Origin: Schizochytrium sp. CCTCC M209059 | Lineage: Eukaryota > Sar > Bigyra > Thraustochytrida > Thraustochytriidae | DNA length: 64,000 nucleotides | Assembly: GCA_000818945.1 (NCBI GenBank) | Contig: KN805423.1 | Span: forward strand, 72,153 to 136,152 | Direction: 5' to 3' | Shown: positions 46,801 through 57,134 of the stretch, in pieces | Position numbering within the stretch: position 1 is the first letter of the stretch | How the letters are laid out: the number at the start of each line of letters is the position of its first letter | Notes under the pieces: model-generated | The model's input: only the letters and a program-made list of their open reading frames with translations | What the model was told of the DNA's origin: nothing | The model's database searches: none | Made by a program: the position numbers and the translations under genes

Positions 46801-48175
46801 TGCAGTTACCGGAGAAGGCGAGGTTACGCAGATGCGTGAGCGCACCACGCTCGACGAGTTTGAGCTTGTTGACCGGGTGGATCGCAAGATTGGCGAGAGC
46901 GCCGGCGGCATTCATGCGAACAGCGTCGCATACCGAATTCATGCAGTCGAGCAAAAGTGGAAGACCACCTTCGTGGGTGATGGCCAGCTTGTTCTCATCG
47001 TTGGCGGCAATCGCAAAGAGCGCACGGCAGGCGTGCGTGAGAATGGAGGTGTCATTGGACCGAAGAAGACCGAGGAGGGGCTTGAGACCGTTGTACTTGC
47101 GAACAATGGCGCGCTTGATGTCGACTTCAGTGGCCAAATTGGCAAGTGTGCCGACTGCAGCGCACTGTCCGTCTGAGGGGACCTGGGAAGCTTCGATGAG
47201 AAAGGGAAGTGCACCACAGTCGACAATGGACTGTCGGATGCGAACATTAACCACAGAGAGATTGAAGGTGGCCCGAAGTGCGCTGCAGCGCACATCGTCA
47301 TCTGGGGAACGAATGAGCTTGACGAGCATGCTGACGGTTGCATGCTGCACGAGCTCTTCACGACCGAATTCGATCAAGGAGAGACCCCGGATGATTTGCA
47401 AACAGAGTCTCTGATGCTCAACGAGATGGCCACACTGACCGAGCACACTTAGGATGACGGGCACGAGGCCCTGCTCCACGACACGATACCTACCGTTGAT
47501 ACTATCACACAAATCTCGCAAACACTGGAGTGCATTAAACCGAATCTGTGCACGTTTGGAAAGAAGAAGAGACTCAAATCGGGACATGTGTGGGTCTTCG
47601 AGAAGGACGTGGCGACTAAAATCGTTTTGTGCAAGGCCGACCATTTCTCTTGAAATTACGAGAGCTTGCATGTCGGGCGTCCCTGGGAGAATTTCGGAGT
47701 CTGCGTTTGAGTCAGCTGCATTACCATCTCGATCATCTTGTACCTCCATGTTGCCCACGTTCTGGTCACGGTTGACCACCGCGTCTGTGTCTGCTTCACG
47801 TCGTTGTTGTTGTTGGTGACGGTGGTTTTGTGTCGTATCTGCGGCGTTCGCGTTTGCTTCGAGCGTTCCACGCATGCTTCTTGCGGGCGATTCCCGGGAG
47901 ACGCGTCGCCTGCGTGTGGCACGACCTGCTGGTGCTTCTGTTGATGCTGCTGACGCCTGGTTGGAGCCTTGTCGCTGCTGCTGCTGCTGGTGCTGGTGCT
48001 CGTGCTGGTTGTCTTCTGCGGCGGTCTCCTGGCTGGCGGCCGTGTGTGCTCGCGAGCGGCTCGCGCGGGTGCGCACGCGCGATGCGCGCTGGTTTGGTAC
48101 GGCCGCAACCGCGCCCAGGGTGTCGTCGTCTACCTCTGCGGTCTCCGCCTGTCTCCTGCTCCGCCTCGTAAGCAT
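43853..48175 (-). CDS. Armadillo-repeat protein with two BTB/POZ domains and C-terminal PIP box
   Basis: 1440 residues from the ATG at 48175. Residues 1-170 are disordered with Arg-rich and Gln-rich parts. From about 190 to 790 a continuous armadillo array is seen (VQRQAARAIFTLTAKEFSK, VQVNAAGAIGNIAMTDDYK, IQRDAAGALANMAIGSENK, VQKHAAGAIANMANRHPAR). After an acidic linker come a first BTB (about 925-1110, FSGHAAILSARCDLIAALV) and a second (about 1285-1405, FAAHKVILAARCAYFKAQF). The last residues contain QKSIKDYF (1421-1428), an exact QxxIxxYF PCNA-interacting motif. ARM-BTB proteins such as plant ARIA/ABAP1 act in transcription and replication licensing and serve as CUL3 adaptors. The double BTB and PIP box suggest a chromatin/replication role, which is inferred. 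No intron. Confidence 0.88.
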   Translation of the reverse strand: MLTRRSRRQAETAEVDDDTLGAVAAVPNQRASRVRTRASRSRAHTAASQETAAEDNQHEHQHQQQQQRQGSNQASAASTEAPAGRATRRRRVSRESPARSMRGTLEANANAADTTQNHRHQQQQRREADTDAVVNRDQNVGNMEVQDDRDGNAADSNADSEILPGTPDMQALVISREMVGLAQNDFSRHVLLEDPHMSRFESLLLSKRAQIRFNALQCLRDLCDSINGRYRVVEQGLVPVILSVLGQCGHLVEHQRLCLQIIRGLSLIEFGREELVQHATVSMLVKLIRSPDDDVRCSALRATFNLSVVNVRIRQSIVDCGALPFLIEASQVPSDGQCAAVGTLANLATEVDIKRAIVRKYNGLKPLLGLLRSNDTSILTHACRALFAIAANDENKLAITHEGGLPLLLDCMNSVCDAVRMNAAGALANLAIHPVNKLKLVERGALTHLRNLAFSGNCKIQRQVARCLFALAAHVENRKAILEENCLAALVHLLRSANFDVQVNAAGAIGNIAMTDDYKRPVVDSGALVRLIELASMPDTRVQRQAARAIFTLTAKEFSKRKLADNNGLPALIFLTKSRNEDIQRDAAGALANMAIGSENKDKIVTLGGLEPLIALLHSPTVAVQRQSARAIFALAGNANNQLAILKAGGLDPLINLLLSKNDEVQKHAAGAIANMANRHPARVVQGGALRMLVGIVLTHHSLEVRRQAARAVFNLTPPCNRRGQMVLTPYAGVAGEQQRVRHEMRALFETVLAANVTAPTYQRPIAKQRNTDSCAAEDTDEEEEFSRCIQQQQQQFRQSGVGAGENRGRKRSCDDLLANIDTSSLRGSTGKRQSLAYDIVVSVPISDNSTTETALAEDQSEMYMETEGQQQIRLSSDASSDEEEKYADVAHPTSRRQSGRARTRAGVKSMPNQGAGRGVFMGGNGPSGRRSTATTAYMDFSGHAAILSARCDLIAALVDQKMRKLSRGAQKRRKGAEAVHTKTFAEIGEDPMTDDEDENTEEEYPATQKMRIVIPEHLAFPREVWLAFMEYLYTDSVRKHAQVLRCDADVAHRLATLSLNVSLPRLCCFCLELCPSIATRNPAFRETTGDKARESTWVRDLSKLLPETVTESQRRRKGLGPISAVPDFSDIDVCLDPAFQQQTGAYSRSPRAAAAAVLTGTLPGPFLPCERPASMPILPVIDSKGFGAMSLGHRDALDQDLSSHISPKRIKTDRHSHQPAGGLFSLRGRFAAHKVILAARCAYFKAQFGSNARWKDASAPTVRFSASQQALRIFLRYLYCGTDPEITAALSEDPSVTLEVLVVANEYNLDGLQLLCESLLIGFVDENTVFVLLQELELVHAPLLRCICLSYLLETKNHEVPAAALAAMPRDSLTAEINGQSFDVQFLQSLAQELHATGVKWGFLASDSEAPSFPEHKLKQKSIKDYFGRNTADPRVEHC
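43892..43915 (-). other. PIP-box codons (QKSIKDYF)
   Basis: Eight codons 12 residues before the end of the ARM-BTB protein match QxxIxxYF exactly and are preceded by Lys, as in known PCNA-binding peptides. Asp at position 6 recalls the CRL4-Cdt2 PIP degron, but position 5 is Lys, not Thr, and the +4 residue is Thr, not basic. Confidence 0.65.
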
Positions 48176-50740
48176 CGTGCGCGCGTCCTCGTCCGGCCTG
48201 CTGCTGCTGCTGCTGCTGCCTATGCCTATTCCTTCCTGACTGACTGCGCTCTTTTGCGATTAAGACTTTGGTCTTGGCTTGCTGGCTTGCGGTCCTCGCT
48301 GAGGGGGAGGCGGAAGCTGCTGCTGGGCGCCGTCAAGGAGGGGGGGAAAAGCAGCGGGGCGAGGCTTCTTTGTCTGTCTGTCTGTCTGTCTCTCTGTCTC
48401 CCTCTGCTTCGCAATGCTTGAGAAAAGCGGGCGAAAGCGGAAGAAGCAAGGAGGACAAGCGCTGGTCGCTTACTTTGTGTGTTGACTGAGACCGGTCTCG
48501 ACTCGATCACGTCAGGGCCTCCTCGTCCTCGTCTCGGTCTTGATCTCGGACCGTGTCTTGCAGGCGAGCTCGCTAGGCTAGGCCTCGCGGGCGCGCGACG
48601 GCAGTCGTGCTGGGGAGAGCTGCTGCTTCTGCGCGCGGGCAGGCAGGCAGGCAGGAGGGCACGCGGGAGAGCGCGCGCGAGTGGCCGCTACTGTTTCGTG
48701 TGCTCGTTTCGAAACCAAATCCGCGGCGCGCCAGGACCTCCCCGGTGGTCGCGTCCGTGCGACAGAGCGGGCGCACGAGGGCGTCCGGTGCTCGGCGCTG
48801 CGCCTGTGCGTGCGTGCGTGCGTGCGGGCGTGCGCGTAGCCGCGGTTCGTCTCCTCGCGCGGGTGCGGGTGCGTGCGCGCGGAGCTGCCTGCTGGCGAGT
48901 GTGCTTTGAACGTATGTATGAATGACCGAAAGCAGGCGGGCAAGACTGCGAGGCGGCCGGAGTTCGGGGTTTGAAAAAGACACGGCGGAGGGCCACTTGC
49001 GCCGCGCCGCCACACTGGGGTATACGGGCTTTCCCCACTTGTGCGGCCTCGCGCTCACTGCCCCCACTTCCTTTCTTTCTTTTTTCCCTTCTTTTCTTCT
49101 TTTCTTCCCTCCCTTTTTTCTTTCTTTCTTTCTTTCTTTCTCTCCGTTTCTTTCTTGCCTTCTCCCTCTCCTTTTGACAATCTGCCGGGCGCTCTCGAAT
49201 CGCGACACGCTCTCGAGACGATCTCAGGGCGAGATCGCCCTTCGCGCGCGGCCGCGGGTGGCTCCGGAGCCCGCGGCGCGGCGCGTGCGCGGCGGAGGGA
49301 CGGAGAGCGGCTCCGCGCGCGCGGGTTGCGCGCTCCGAGGCCGGCGGGGCGGGCTGGCGAGGCTGGATGCGCAGGTCGATCGCGAGACCCGAGGCGCCAG
49401 TGCCTGCCTGCCCGCCTGCATATGCAGCGCAGACAGACAGAACCGCTCCGGCCGCGCGGTGCGCGGAGGAAACCGCCTCGAGGCGCGGCGCCGGGCGGGG
49501 CGGGGGACGGGGACGCGGCGCGCGGCGGCGCGGGGCTGCGCGAGAAACGCCTCGTGGGGAGCGCGCAGAACTGGCCCACGCGCAGACGGGCGGGTGGCCA
49601 AATGGGGAACGGGAGGGAGAAAGGAGGCGCCGGGAGGGGGCGCTTGCGTTTCCTCGTGCGACCTCGTACGCTGAGCGCGTGCGGAAGGGATGATGGCGGC
49701 GAAACGCTCGCGGAGGGCGCGCAGATTTGACCAGTGCAGCGCAGTGGCGCAGTAGCGCAGCGCTACGGCGGCTTTTCGTCGCAGCAGGGTTTGAATTGAA
49801 CTTGACTCAAGTTCAAATTCGGCGAGTTCGAAACGATCGCGACCAGCGCGCGGTGCGTGCGTACGTGCATGGATGGGATGAGGCCTCGCGATCGTCCCCG
49901 ACGCGCGACCGCCTCGGGGCGGCCACGGCTCGGCTCCTCTCCCGCACGGATGGATCGATGGATGGTCCCTTTCTCGCGCCCAAGCCTCGGCGGGAACATG
50001 AGGTGTAAAAAGAAAAAAAATAACCAACCATAAAACCGGGCTTGCGCTTTCTACCCGTTACCGGTTACTTTTTATTTTACACGACCTCACGCGCACCCGC
50101 TCCCTCCCTCGCTTAATCGCTCGCTCGCTCGCTCCTGCCGTCCCGCGGCTGCAACGACGACAACGACGAGCCCCCTCCCCTTCCCTTTCGGCTTTCGGCC
50201 GCGACGCGCATGGGCCTCGGCGGCCCGGGCGCGCTCGGGAAGCTAGCTAGCAAATTTGCGATTGCGGCGATGGCGCGCGCAGGGCGCTCGTTCTTGTGTT
50301 GCTCTCACCATACTTGAGAAAAGCGCTCTCATCCGTCTCGTCTCGTCTTGTGACATCTCGTCTCGTGACATCACTAGGCAAGTATAGCTGCAGCTGGACG
50401 GCCTGTCCGGGCCAAGCAAAGCGACAAGACTCGGAGGAGAGAGAACGATCAAATCAAGAAAGGAGCAACCTGGCGCGAATCGGGCGCCCTTGGGCGCCAC
50501 CGCACCGATAACAACAGCAACGACGCACCCTGGATCAGAAAGATAAGATTAAGGCCTCCGAATCGTGGAGCGTCCCGCTGCCGCCACTGCTGATGCTGCC
50601 GCGCGCGACGGCGAGGCGAGAGAGCCTCCAGTCGGTCGGTCCGGCGGGCGAGTGAGTGGCCATGGTGGCTGGGCGGTCGGTTGGCTGAGGTGGCGGCTTG
50701 CCACTGCAGGAAAAGAAATCATCACGGCATAGCCGAGATT

Positions 50741-50783
50741 CACATCACATCACATCACATCACATCATATCACATCACATCAC
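50741..50783. repeat. (ACATC)n pentanucleotide repeat
   Basis: About eight ACATC units with one ATATC variant, preceded by related ATCACGGC. Confidence 0.9.
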
Positions 50784-52161
50784 GTCCTCATCGCATCCTC
50801 TTCACCGTGAGATCAACGCGCCTTCATTGCGTGCGCAAAAGCCATGCCGCACTAGGCCTCGCCGCGGGAATGGCAATGGTGTGGTCATTTCATGCTTGGC
50901 GTCGGGGTCCGGCGCGGCGCCCCACTGCCAGGCGGACGTTTGGATGTTCCTCAGCGTTGCCGGGGGACTTGCATCGAACACAGGCAAAATCATCGGGCAC
51001 GCACGCACGCACGCTCTCTGCGTCTATGGTACACAGGAGCGCGACCATTTTTCTTGCTTGGCAAAACTGCAGAAAAGCCGGGGAGGGAAGCAGCTCGGAT
51101 CTTCGTTGGCGGTCGCAGTCAATTGTATCGCAAGCGTATCGGCGATACGATCGATCCGAAGTACAAGCAAGCTGCAGCTACTACGGGTTGCAAGCCCCTG
51201 CCGCACCAAATCAAGCAACAGCAACCAGCAGGCAGTCTCGGTAGATCGCACGAGCGATCGACCCAGTCACCGTTGCCGTCCCAACGTCCGAGCACGCGAC
51301 GGTTCTCTTTTCGATAAATTATTTATTTACGCTCTTTTTTTTTGTTTTTTTGATGCGAGATCAGTCAATGAGTGGGTCGGTCCGAAGGCAGTGCGCGCTC
51401 TTCGTGCTCCAGAGGAACGGCAGCGACGCTATACCATGGCATGGCTCGCGACAAAGCAAAAGGTCCTGTTGGGTATTGTGAGCTTGCGTGCCGGCTCCTG
51501 TGGCTAGTAAGCAGCGCGCGCGCGCGCGGATCGATTGCCGTTTTCGGACGTTGGGCTCCTCCACAGCAGCTTCCATGGAGATGCGGGGAAACCGAGCACA
51601 TCCATCCCATGATAGTCATGTCATGTCGACCGTCATGCAGGCAAAGGCTCGCTGTCGGTGGGCAGCGGAGAGGGCGGGTGCAGTGACCGAGTGAAAAAAA
51701 GCGAGGCCATGGAGCAGCGGCATGGCCAGTAGCCGCAGGCCTCCTCGTGGTGAGAGCTTCGTTGCCGCATCAATCGATGGCCCACCGCCTCCTACCTTTT
51801 ACTACAGCTGTTAACTTTTTGGTAATGTTCATCGCCAGTAGCCTAGGCCTGGTCTGTCACTCGTTCCACAGTCCCAACTGCCCCCGAGCTTATCTGTTTT
51901 AGCGAACTGGCTGACATCAACCCAACGAGTCTTTGCGGTGGCTGGAGGGACAAAAGTCGCAAGAGCCGTTGGAAATGCATTCCGAGACCGAGGCAGAGAA
52001 GCGTGGTTCGGCTAGCAGTTGTGGCGTTGCTTTTGTTTTGGATTTGCACGGCGCTGCTCTTGCATCGCGTGTTGCGTGCAGTCTCCGTTGCATGTTGCTT
52101 CATCATCGTCAGCCACTGCGAACTGCAGGTAGCACTCGTCTTTGTTTGCGTGGGACAGTCA

Positions 52162-52236
52162 GCGAGAGCGAGAGCGAGAGCGCTAGCGACAGCGACAGCG
52201 ACAGCGAGAGCGAGAGCGACAGCGACGAACACGTGT
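52162..52236. repeat. AGCGAG / AGCGAC hexanucleotide tract
   Basis: Alternating blocks of AGCGAG and AGCGAC with one CTAGCG interruption. It reads as Ser-Glu/Ser-Asp or Arg-Ala repeats in open frames, none of which is otherwise supported. Confidence 0.85.
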
Positions 52237-52958
52237 GCCAAGTTTAAAAGAAGCGATGTGAGAAGGAAACTGAAGGGTGGGCCCGTTCCGCGCATCAACG
52301 TTTCGCACGCACGCTCACTCTAGCTAGCTGGCTGACTGGCTGGCTGACAGACCACTAGCCCAGATTTCTGGCGCTTATCCTGCCTGCAGGCAGGTAAAGA
52401 AAAAGAACACAAACTAACTCACCTTCAACGTTACCCTGCACCCGAATCACAACACGAACGGCAAGATTGTCAAATAAGCAAATAGAATGGCAGAAAATAT
52501 TATCGAACACAACACAACTGCTATTAACGGACGTGCTGTGGGCGTTGCGGTGCGGCGAAGATTGAAAAGTCTCTCTGTACATCTTGTCTTCTGGAGAATA
52601 AGTGGGCCATCGACATGAAAGGAAAAAGAATAGAAAAAGAAACGTAGTTGAGCTGACAGTGATGAAGATGTTGCTTGCTTCACTGTGAATGAATGCCCGT
52701 GTGTACACGCTGTCCACAAAAAGAAAATACGTGGGCATTGGCGGGTGAAAACGCAAACAAAAACGAAAACATCAAAGGTGCTCCTCGAAAACGAAAGAAA
52801 GCTGCTTGATAATTTACTTGCCATGGTGCATACACAGCATCCAACCAAAGGTTTTACAGGTACGTGCAAGAGAAAGAATTCGCACGATCGTCGTCGCTTC
52901 AAGTCCTCCCTACTCGTGCATCATCAAAACTCTGTATCACCCAAACTCTTCTCTCCCC

Positions 52959-54518
52959 TCACTCGTCGTCGTCAGAGTCGAGGATCACAATTGCACCGTC
53001 ATCGTCCTCCCGCGAGCCTGGCATCAAATTCTGAAGTCCCGGCGTCGCAGGTCGGGAGTCTTGCTCAGGCGTCAAGCTTTGAAGTACAGGCACAGAGGGT
53101 TGGCGTTCCGACTCAAGAAGAGATCCTGGTCGCTTCAGCCCACGAGATTCCGAGGAATTTGGTTTTGGAGCTGCAGAATCCAGAGAACGTTCTACGTAGG
53201 GTTGCCACCGACCATCGCTAAAGTACTCCACCTTGTCCACGCTGTCGCCCGAATCCCGTACTTTTTGGATTATTTCCGTAAACCATGGATCTGTCCGCAG
53301 ATTGGCCGGATATAATGGCGCTTTGTTACATACTGGACAGCGGAACTGCGCATTCTTTGCAACGCGCTGGAAATCAAGAAACCCGCCTGCGTCGAAACAC
53401 TGCACGTGCGTGCAGTCCTTTCCACGCACGGGGACCCCGATGGGCATAAAGGTGACGTTGTCACGCAAACTCACCGCGACTTGGCCCATCTCAATCTCGC
53501 CGTCCCCAAAGACGTCACGGACGAGTTTGAGCGAGTGATCGTATGGGGTTGTCGCGAGTTGCTCCAAAAGCTTGGGCGTGGTAAGCCGCCGCGACACGAC
53601 TACGGAGATGGCGAAGCGCGCACCTTCGTCGCGAAGCTCGCAGTACGGGTGCGTTATACGTAGATTCGCCTTTTGCGAGCTCAAAGACACAAACTTGGTA
53701 ATATCCGCCGGGCGCTCGCGCACGGCTTTGGTGCGGAGTCGCCCATCCGGTGCCTGCTGGATCAACTTGACCGCCTTTTGGTTTGCGTACACTGCTGTTG
53801 CGGGTGGCCATCGTACCACCTTGGCTTGCATCGGCACAGACTTGCCGGCGTTAACAAGTTTCCTATCTTCCTCGAGTTCCTTTCTGCCCTTGGCCACTTG
53901 GACGCAGTAGACCAAGACTTGGATATCGGGTTGCATGAGAAGGGAACGCGGCACCTGGCTCAGATTGACCATCAAATTCGAAGGTCCGTGGCCCCTGTGC
54001 ACAAGCAGGCTTGCATCGTGCACGACTTGCTCTAGCTCGGCAAAGGGGTCCGACTTTGCAACTTCTGACAGTAAATACCTCGCCTTTTCCAAAAGTTTCC
54101 CTTCCCCTTCTGAATCATCAGGTGCTTGGCCCATCGCAACTTTGGCTCGGGGATGCAGCGCCTGCATTACGCCGGAATAGAAAACCGCGGATTGCAGTTC
54201 GGAACCTATGTCAGGGATGTGCCCACCGCCAACGTTATTACTGCTGCTGCTACTACTGCTCGAACTCGGGTGTCGAATTGTTGGAGCTTGGTACGAGGAG
54301 GGCGAGAGTGGGTCAACCGGGCCGAATGGGTTGGTGACGACATTGAAAACATCCTCATTGAGGCCAGTGCGATCGGCATAATCCAGGATGCGGGTCACCA
54401 AATCGGCCTTGTTTCCAGACTTGCGCAGGCGAAAGGTTGACAGCACTTGCTTTAATGTAGCGACACGCAACTTGGGTAGTTTCTCCTCCAGCAGCCTGCG
54501 ATACTCGGGGTTTTCCAT
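52959..54518 (-). CDS. PIAS/Siz-type SUMO E3 ligase (SAP, PINIT, SP-RING)
   Basis: 519 residues from the ATG at 54518. A SAP-like DNA-binding helix pair occupies about 10-50 (LRVATLKQVLSTFRLRKSGNKADLVTRIL, split here as one continuous region). A PINIT-type region spans about 175-300. The SP-RING/MIZ zinc finger (about 355-415) is well preserved: KDCTHVQCFDAGGFLDF and FRCPVCNKAPLYPANLR, giving the Cys/His zinc set. The tail is Ser/Pro-rich and ends in GAIVILDSDDDE, a hydrophobic-core-plus-acidic SUMO-interacting motif. PIAS/Siz proteins transfer SUMO from Ubc9 to nuclear substrates, often with chromatin tethering by SAP. A (GATGC)n tract lies about 330 bp upstream. No intron. Confidence 0.93.
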   Translation of the reverse strand: MENPEYRRLLEEKLPKLRVATLKQVLSTFRLRKSGNKADLVTRILDYADRTGLNEDVFNVVTNPFGPVDPLSPSSYQAPTIRHPSSSSSSSSSNNVGGGHIPDIGSELQSAVFYSGVMQALHPRAKVAMGQAPDDSEGEGKLLEKARYLLSEVAKSDPFAELEQVVHDASLLVHRGHGPSNLMVNLSQVPRSLLMQPDIQVLVYCVQVAKGRKELEEDRKLVNAGKSVPMQAKVVRWPPATAVYANQKAVKLIQQAPDGRLRTKAVRERPADITKFVSLSSQKANLRITHPYCELRDEGARFAISVVVSRRLTTPKLLEQLATTPYDHSLKLVRDVFGDGEIEMGQVAVSLRDNVTFMPIGVPVRGKDCTHVQCFDAGGFLDFQRVAKNAQFRCPVCNKAPLYPANLRTDPWFTEIIQKVRDSGDSVDKVEYFSDGRWQPYVERSLDSAAPKPNSSESRGLKRPGSLLESERQPSVPVLQSLTPEQDSRPATPGLQNLMPGSREDDDGAIVILDSDDDE

Positions 54519-54850
54519 GATTTATTTCCTCCACGAGAAAACGAATCGCCAACAAGAAGTGCGCTTGGCTTTCAAGAAATCTGCTCCTTCTCGAAAGCTC
54601 ACGTTCCTTCGAAGCGTCGCGCGTGAGGGTCGCAAGTTTTTCCTTTCTTTTCTCCTTCCTTCCAGCTCAGCCTGTGTCTGCCTGACTGTCTTTTCTTGAC
54701 GTCGGCCCTGTGGCGTCGCCGGTAAAGGTCTCGCGAAGAAGAAGCTGAGGAAAAGGAATTCTTTTCCTGGCGACGCGACCTCTGCTCCGCGTAGCAGCAG
54801 CAGCTTCGTGTTCCTCCGTCGCGTGTTGTACGTGACGATGGGAGAGAAGC

Positions 54851-54880
54851 GATGCGATGCGATGCGATGCGATGCGATGG
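54851..54880. repeat. (GATGC)n pentanucleotide repeat
   Basis: Six GATGC units about 330 bp upstream of the PIAS ATG. This is the complement of the GCATC repeat at 10749-10834. Confidence 0.95.
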
Positions 54881-55083
54881 CGATCTGTCTCAGCAGCACA
54901 GTCGGTCGGTGCGCCGGGTTCTGCTCCGTCCGGGCCGACCTGAACAAAGGAAGATGGTTGGCGTCCTCTTCACCACGTCGGTCTCAGCCGCGCTCTCGTC
55001 CTTCTCGAGCCGCAGCAGGGCGTCCGCTTTCCCCGCGCGACGCGAGAGGCCGGCGCGGTCGCAGCCGCTCGCGCGTACTCTCG

Positions 55084-55127
55084 NNNNNNNNNNNNNNNNN
55101 NNNNNNNNNNNNNNNNNNNNNNNNNNN
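55084..55127. other. Assembly gap (44 Ns)
   Basis: A run of 44 undetermined bases inside GC-rich DNA. True length is unknown. Confidence 1.
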
Positions 55128-55220
55128 CTGCTGCCTCCCGCCCCGCCCGCCGCTCGCGCGCGCGCGACGAGCTCTTCGCGCTCGTTGGTTAATGGTTTGC
55201 TCCGCGGTCTCTGCGCCGCC

Positions 55221-55272
55221 ATTCTTCACTTGCGGCCGCCATTTTCCACTTGTGGACGCCGCCCTGCACTTG
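55221..55272 (-). promoter_or_regulatory. Triple CACTTG/GCCGCCATT motif, 20-bp period
   Basis: CACTTG cores at 55227, 55247 and 55267 are preceded by CCGCCATTCTT, CCGCCATTTTC and CGCCGCCCTG. Read on the minus strand this is CAAGTG...AATGGCGG, as at 6721-6785 on the plus strand. Confidence 0.45.
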
Positions 55273-55414
55273 CGCGTACACTCGGGTTTGCACGGCGGGT
55301 GCCGCATAGCCCCCTCCTAGGCCCCGGCCACCCACCCTCTCTGTCGAGAACTCGCTAGTCTCGCGTGACGGACGACGCAACGCACCTCGCCTTTTGATGA
55401 GATCCTCGACTCCG

Positions 55415-55528
55415 GCAGCAGCAACAGCAGCAACAGCAGCAACAGCAGCAACAGCAGCAACAGCAGCAACAGCAGCAACAGCAGCAGCAGCAACAGCAGC
55501 AGCAGCAACAATAGCAGCAGCAGCAAAA
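55415..55528. repeat. CAGCAA/CAGCAGCAA tandem repeat
   Basis: About 114 bp of CAG and CAA units in a roughly 9-bp period. Open in several frames (poly-Gln or poly-Leu), but no gene context supports translation. Confidence 0.95.
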
Positions 55529-56046
55529 AATCATTATCTGACAGGCAGCTGAGTAGGAGAGCTCGGAGGGTGTGCGTTATGGGCAGGGAGGGGAAAACGC
55601 GTCGCAAGAAGAGGAAATTCGCTGGAGAAGAAGAAAACGCGCTCGCTAGCTGGCTGGCTGGCTGGCTCACGCGGCATTAGAAAACCACAAAAAAGCCAAC
55701 TTGAGCGAGCGAAAGCAAAGTAAAAACAAGACACACAAAACTGTTAATAATAAGCGAGAGAAACGAATCGAGGGCGCATCGAGTTCATACGGATTCCCAA
55801 CCGCGCACGCACGTGTCATTCCCTTTCTGAAAGCCCAAAGTGTTGAGCAAAAGAGAAACAAGACAAGACAAGTCAGAAAGACGAACAGACAAGAATAAAG
55901 AAGAGCAGGGAGGCTGGCAAAAGGGAATAGTATGAGATTGTCGGTAAAAGGGGAAAATGAAAGCGCGCGGGCGTGCGCGAAAGAGCAAGCAAACACGCAA
56001 ACACGCACAGGTGAGGACCAGCTATATAGTTGTAGCAGAACAGAAT

Positions 56047-57134
56047 TTACTGGTTCTTCTTGCCCTTCTTGCGGTCGAGCATGCGCTTGTAGAAACGGAG
56101 CTCCTCGCCCTCGAGAATGTAGCCGTCGCAGCGACCGCTCTGGCCGGGGCGCGAGCTGACGCAGGCGAAGAGGCGGCCCGAGTTGAACTGCTCCTCGATC
56201 TGGGGGTCGAGCTCGCGGTCCTTCTGGCGGGACTCGAGCTTGGTCTGGACCTTCTTGGACTTGGGCTTGTTCTCGTCCTCGGCCTCGTCGTTCTTCTTGG
56301 ACGGGCGCTTGGTGCCGACGAGAACGCCGTAGTGCTTCTCGTACGCCTGGCGGAAGGCCGAGGCATCGATCTGCACAATGCAGTTCTTCACGAGCGTCTT
56401 GGTGCGCAGGAGCTCGTTGTTGGTGGAGTTCCACCTGTATATTTTCAACCGCACGCGTCAAGGGAAAAAAGCAGCACTCAAACAGTCAGTCAGTCATTCA
56501 TTCCTTCCTTCGTTCCTTTGGTGTCTCTCTCTCTCGTTTCTTCGTTTTTCCCCTTTTTCGCTTCACGCTCGAGTCGATCAAAAGCTCGCCGACGCCAACC
56601 GTTCGTCCACCTATGCCAAATTTTTGCCACTTTCGCAGACCTCATCTTCCCTATCTCTTTTGTCGATCGATAATGGCGACCTCCTCCACGTAAAGATGTA
56701 CGTGTCGTGCTCATGGCGAAACAGGCCAATACGCGTCGAAAGAATCGCCAAGGCAACAACAAGAAGAGGGGGCCCGCGCTTGGCAAGGCAACGACCGGTC
56801 TGGTCTAGCAATAGAATTGGACATCGCCGACGGCCATCGATCAACCTAGATGAGCGAAAAAAGGAAAGGAGCCCAGGTTCTTCACTTACACAACGTCGAG
56901 AATACGCGTCTTGCGCGTGATGTTCTCGGTGGACCAGCTAAAGTTGCCGGTGTCGAGGCGCATGGCGCGGTGCTTGATGGCACCACCACGGCAGCGCACG
57001 AGGTGGATGCGCTTGGAGCCAAGCTTGGTGAAGGCGCCCGGTCGCGAGTTGAGGTACTTCCTCTTCTTGTTCGTGACCGCGCGCTTGCCACCGGTGTGGC
57101 GCCGCTTGTGCATCGTGTCGCGCGAGAGACCCAT
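56047..57134 (-). CDS. RPS8: 40S ribosomal protein eS8 (two coding exons)
   Basis: Coding exons are 57134-56890 and 56434-56047, joined to 633 nt (210 residues plus stop), the usual eS8 length. On the minus strand exon 1 ends in GTTGT|GTAAGTGAAG and exon 2 follows ATATACAG|GTGGAACTCC, restoring LDVVWNSTNNEL as in other eS8 proteins (DVVYNASNNEL type). Signatures: MGLSRDTMHKRRHTGGKR, RCRGGAIKHRAMRLDTGNFSW, RTKTLVKNCIVQIDASAFRQ, and near the end FNSGRLFACVSSRPGQSGRCDGYILEGEELRFY. A component of the small cytosolic subunit. The 455-bp intron is the only one in this coding region. A 5' UTR intron is also likely: a GTTG|GTAAGT donor lies at 57461-57443 on the minus strand. Confidence 0.97.

Larger units (their letters stand above)
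48176..52958. other. Long non-coding stretch between ARM-BTB and PIAS genes
   Basis: 4.8 kb without a supportable gene. Contents: (GTCT)n at 48371-48391, a CACTTG pair 42 bp apart (48994, 49036), a pyrimidine-rich tract with (CTTT)n (49070-49170), very GC-rich DNA (49200-49700), an AAAAAA-rich break (50005-50035), a TAGC run (50240-50251), (ACATC)n (50741-50783), an AGCGAG/AGCGAC hexanucleotide tract (52162-52236) and an AT-rich part (52380-52950). Open frames are short or low-complexity. The ARM-BTB promoter lies at the left end; an unannotated RNA gene is possible. Confidence 0.45.
54519..56046. other. Intergenic region with assembly gap
   Basis: 1.5 kb between the PIAS 5' end and the eS8 3' end. 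Holds a (GATGC)n tract, a run of Ns, a triple CACTTG motif, a 9-bp CAGCAGCAA-type repeat and a GGCT run (55640-55662). No gene supported; the gap may hide sequence. Confidence 0.5.

Noticed and set aside
44080..47414. Numerous plus-strand frames opposite the ARM-BTB gene
   Set aside because: Shadows of the minus-strand gene, which shows clear ARM and BTB motifs.
49736..49815. tRNA-like A-box match (TGGCGCAGTAG) followed by GGTTTGAATT
   Set aside because: B box is imperfect, the anticodon loop is not standard and no acceptor stem pairs; at best a tRNA-derived remnant.
52003..52323. Frames with (SE/SD)n or (RA/TA)n repeats
   Set aside because: Products of a hexanucleotide repeat read in different frames; no supporting gene structure.
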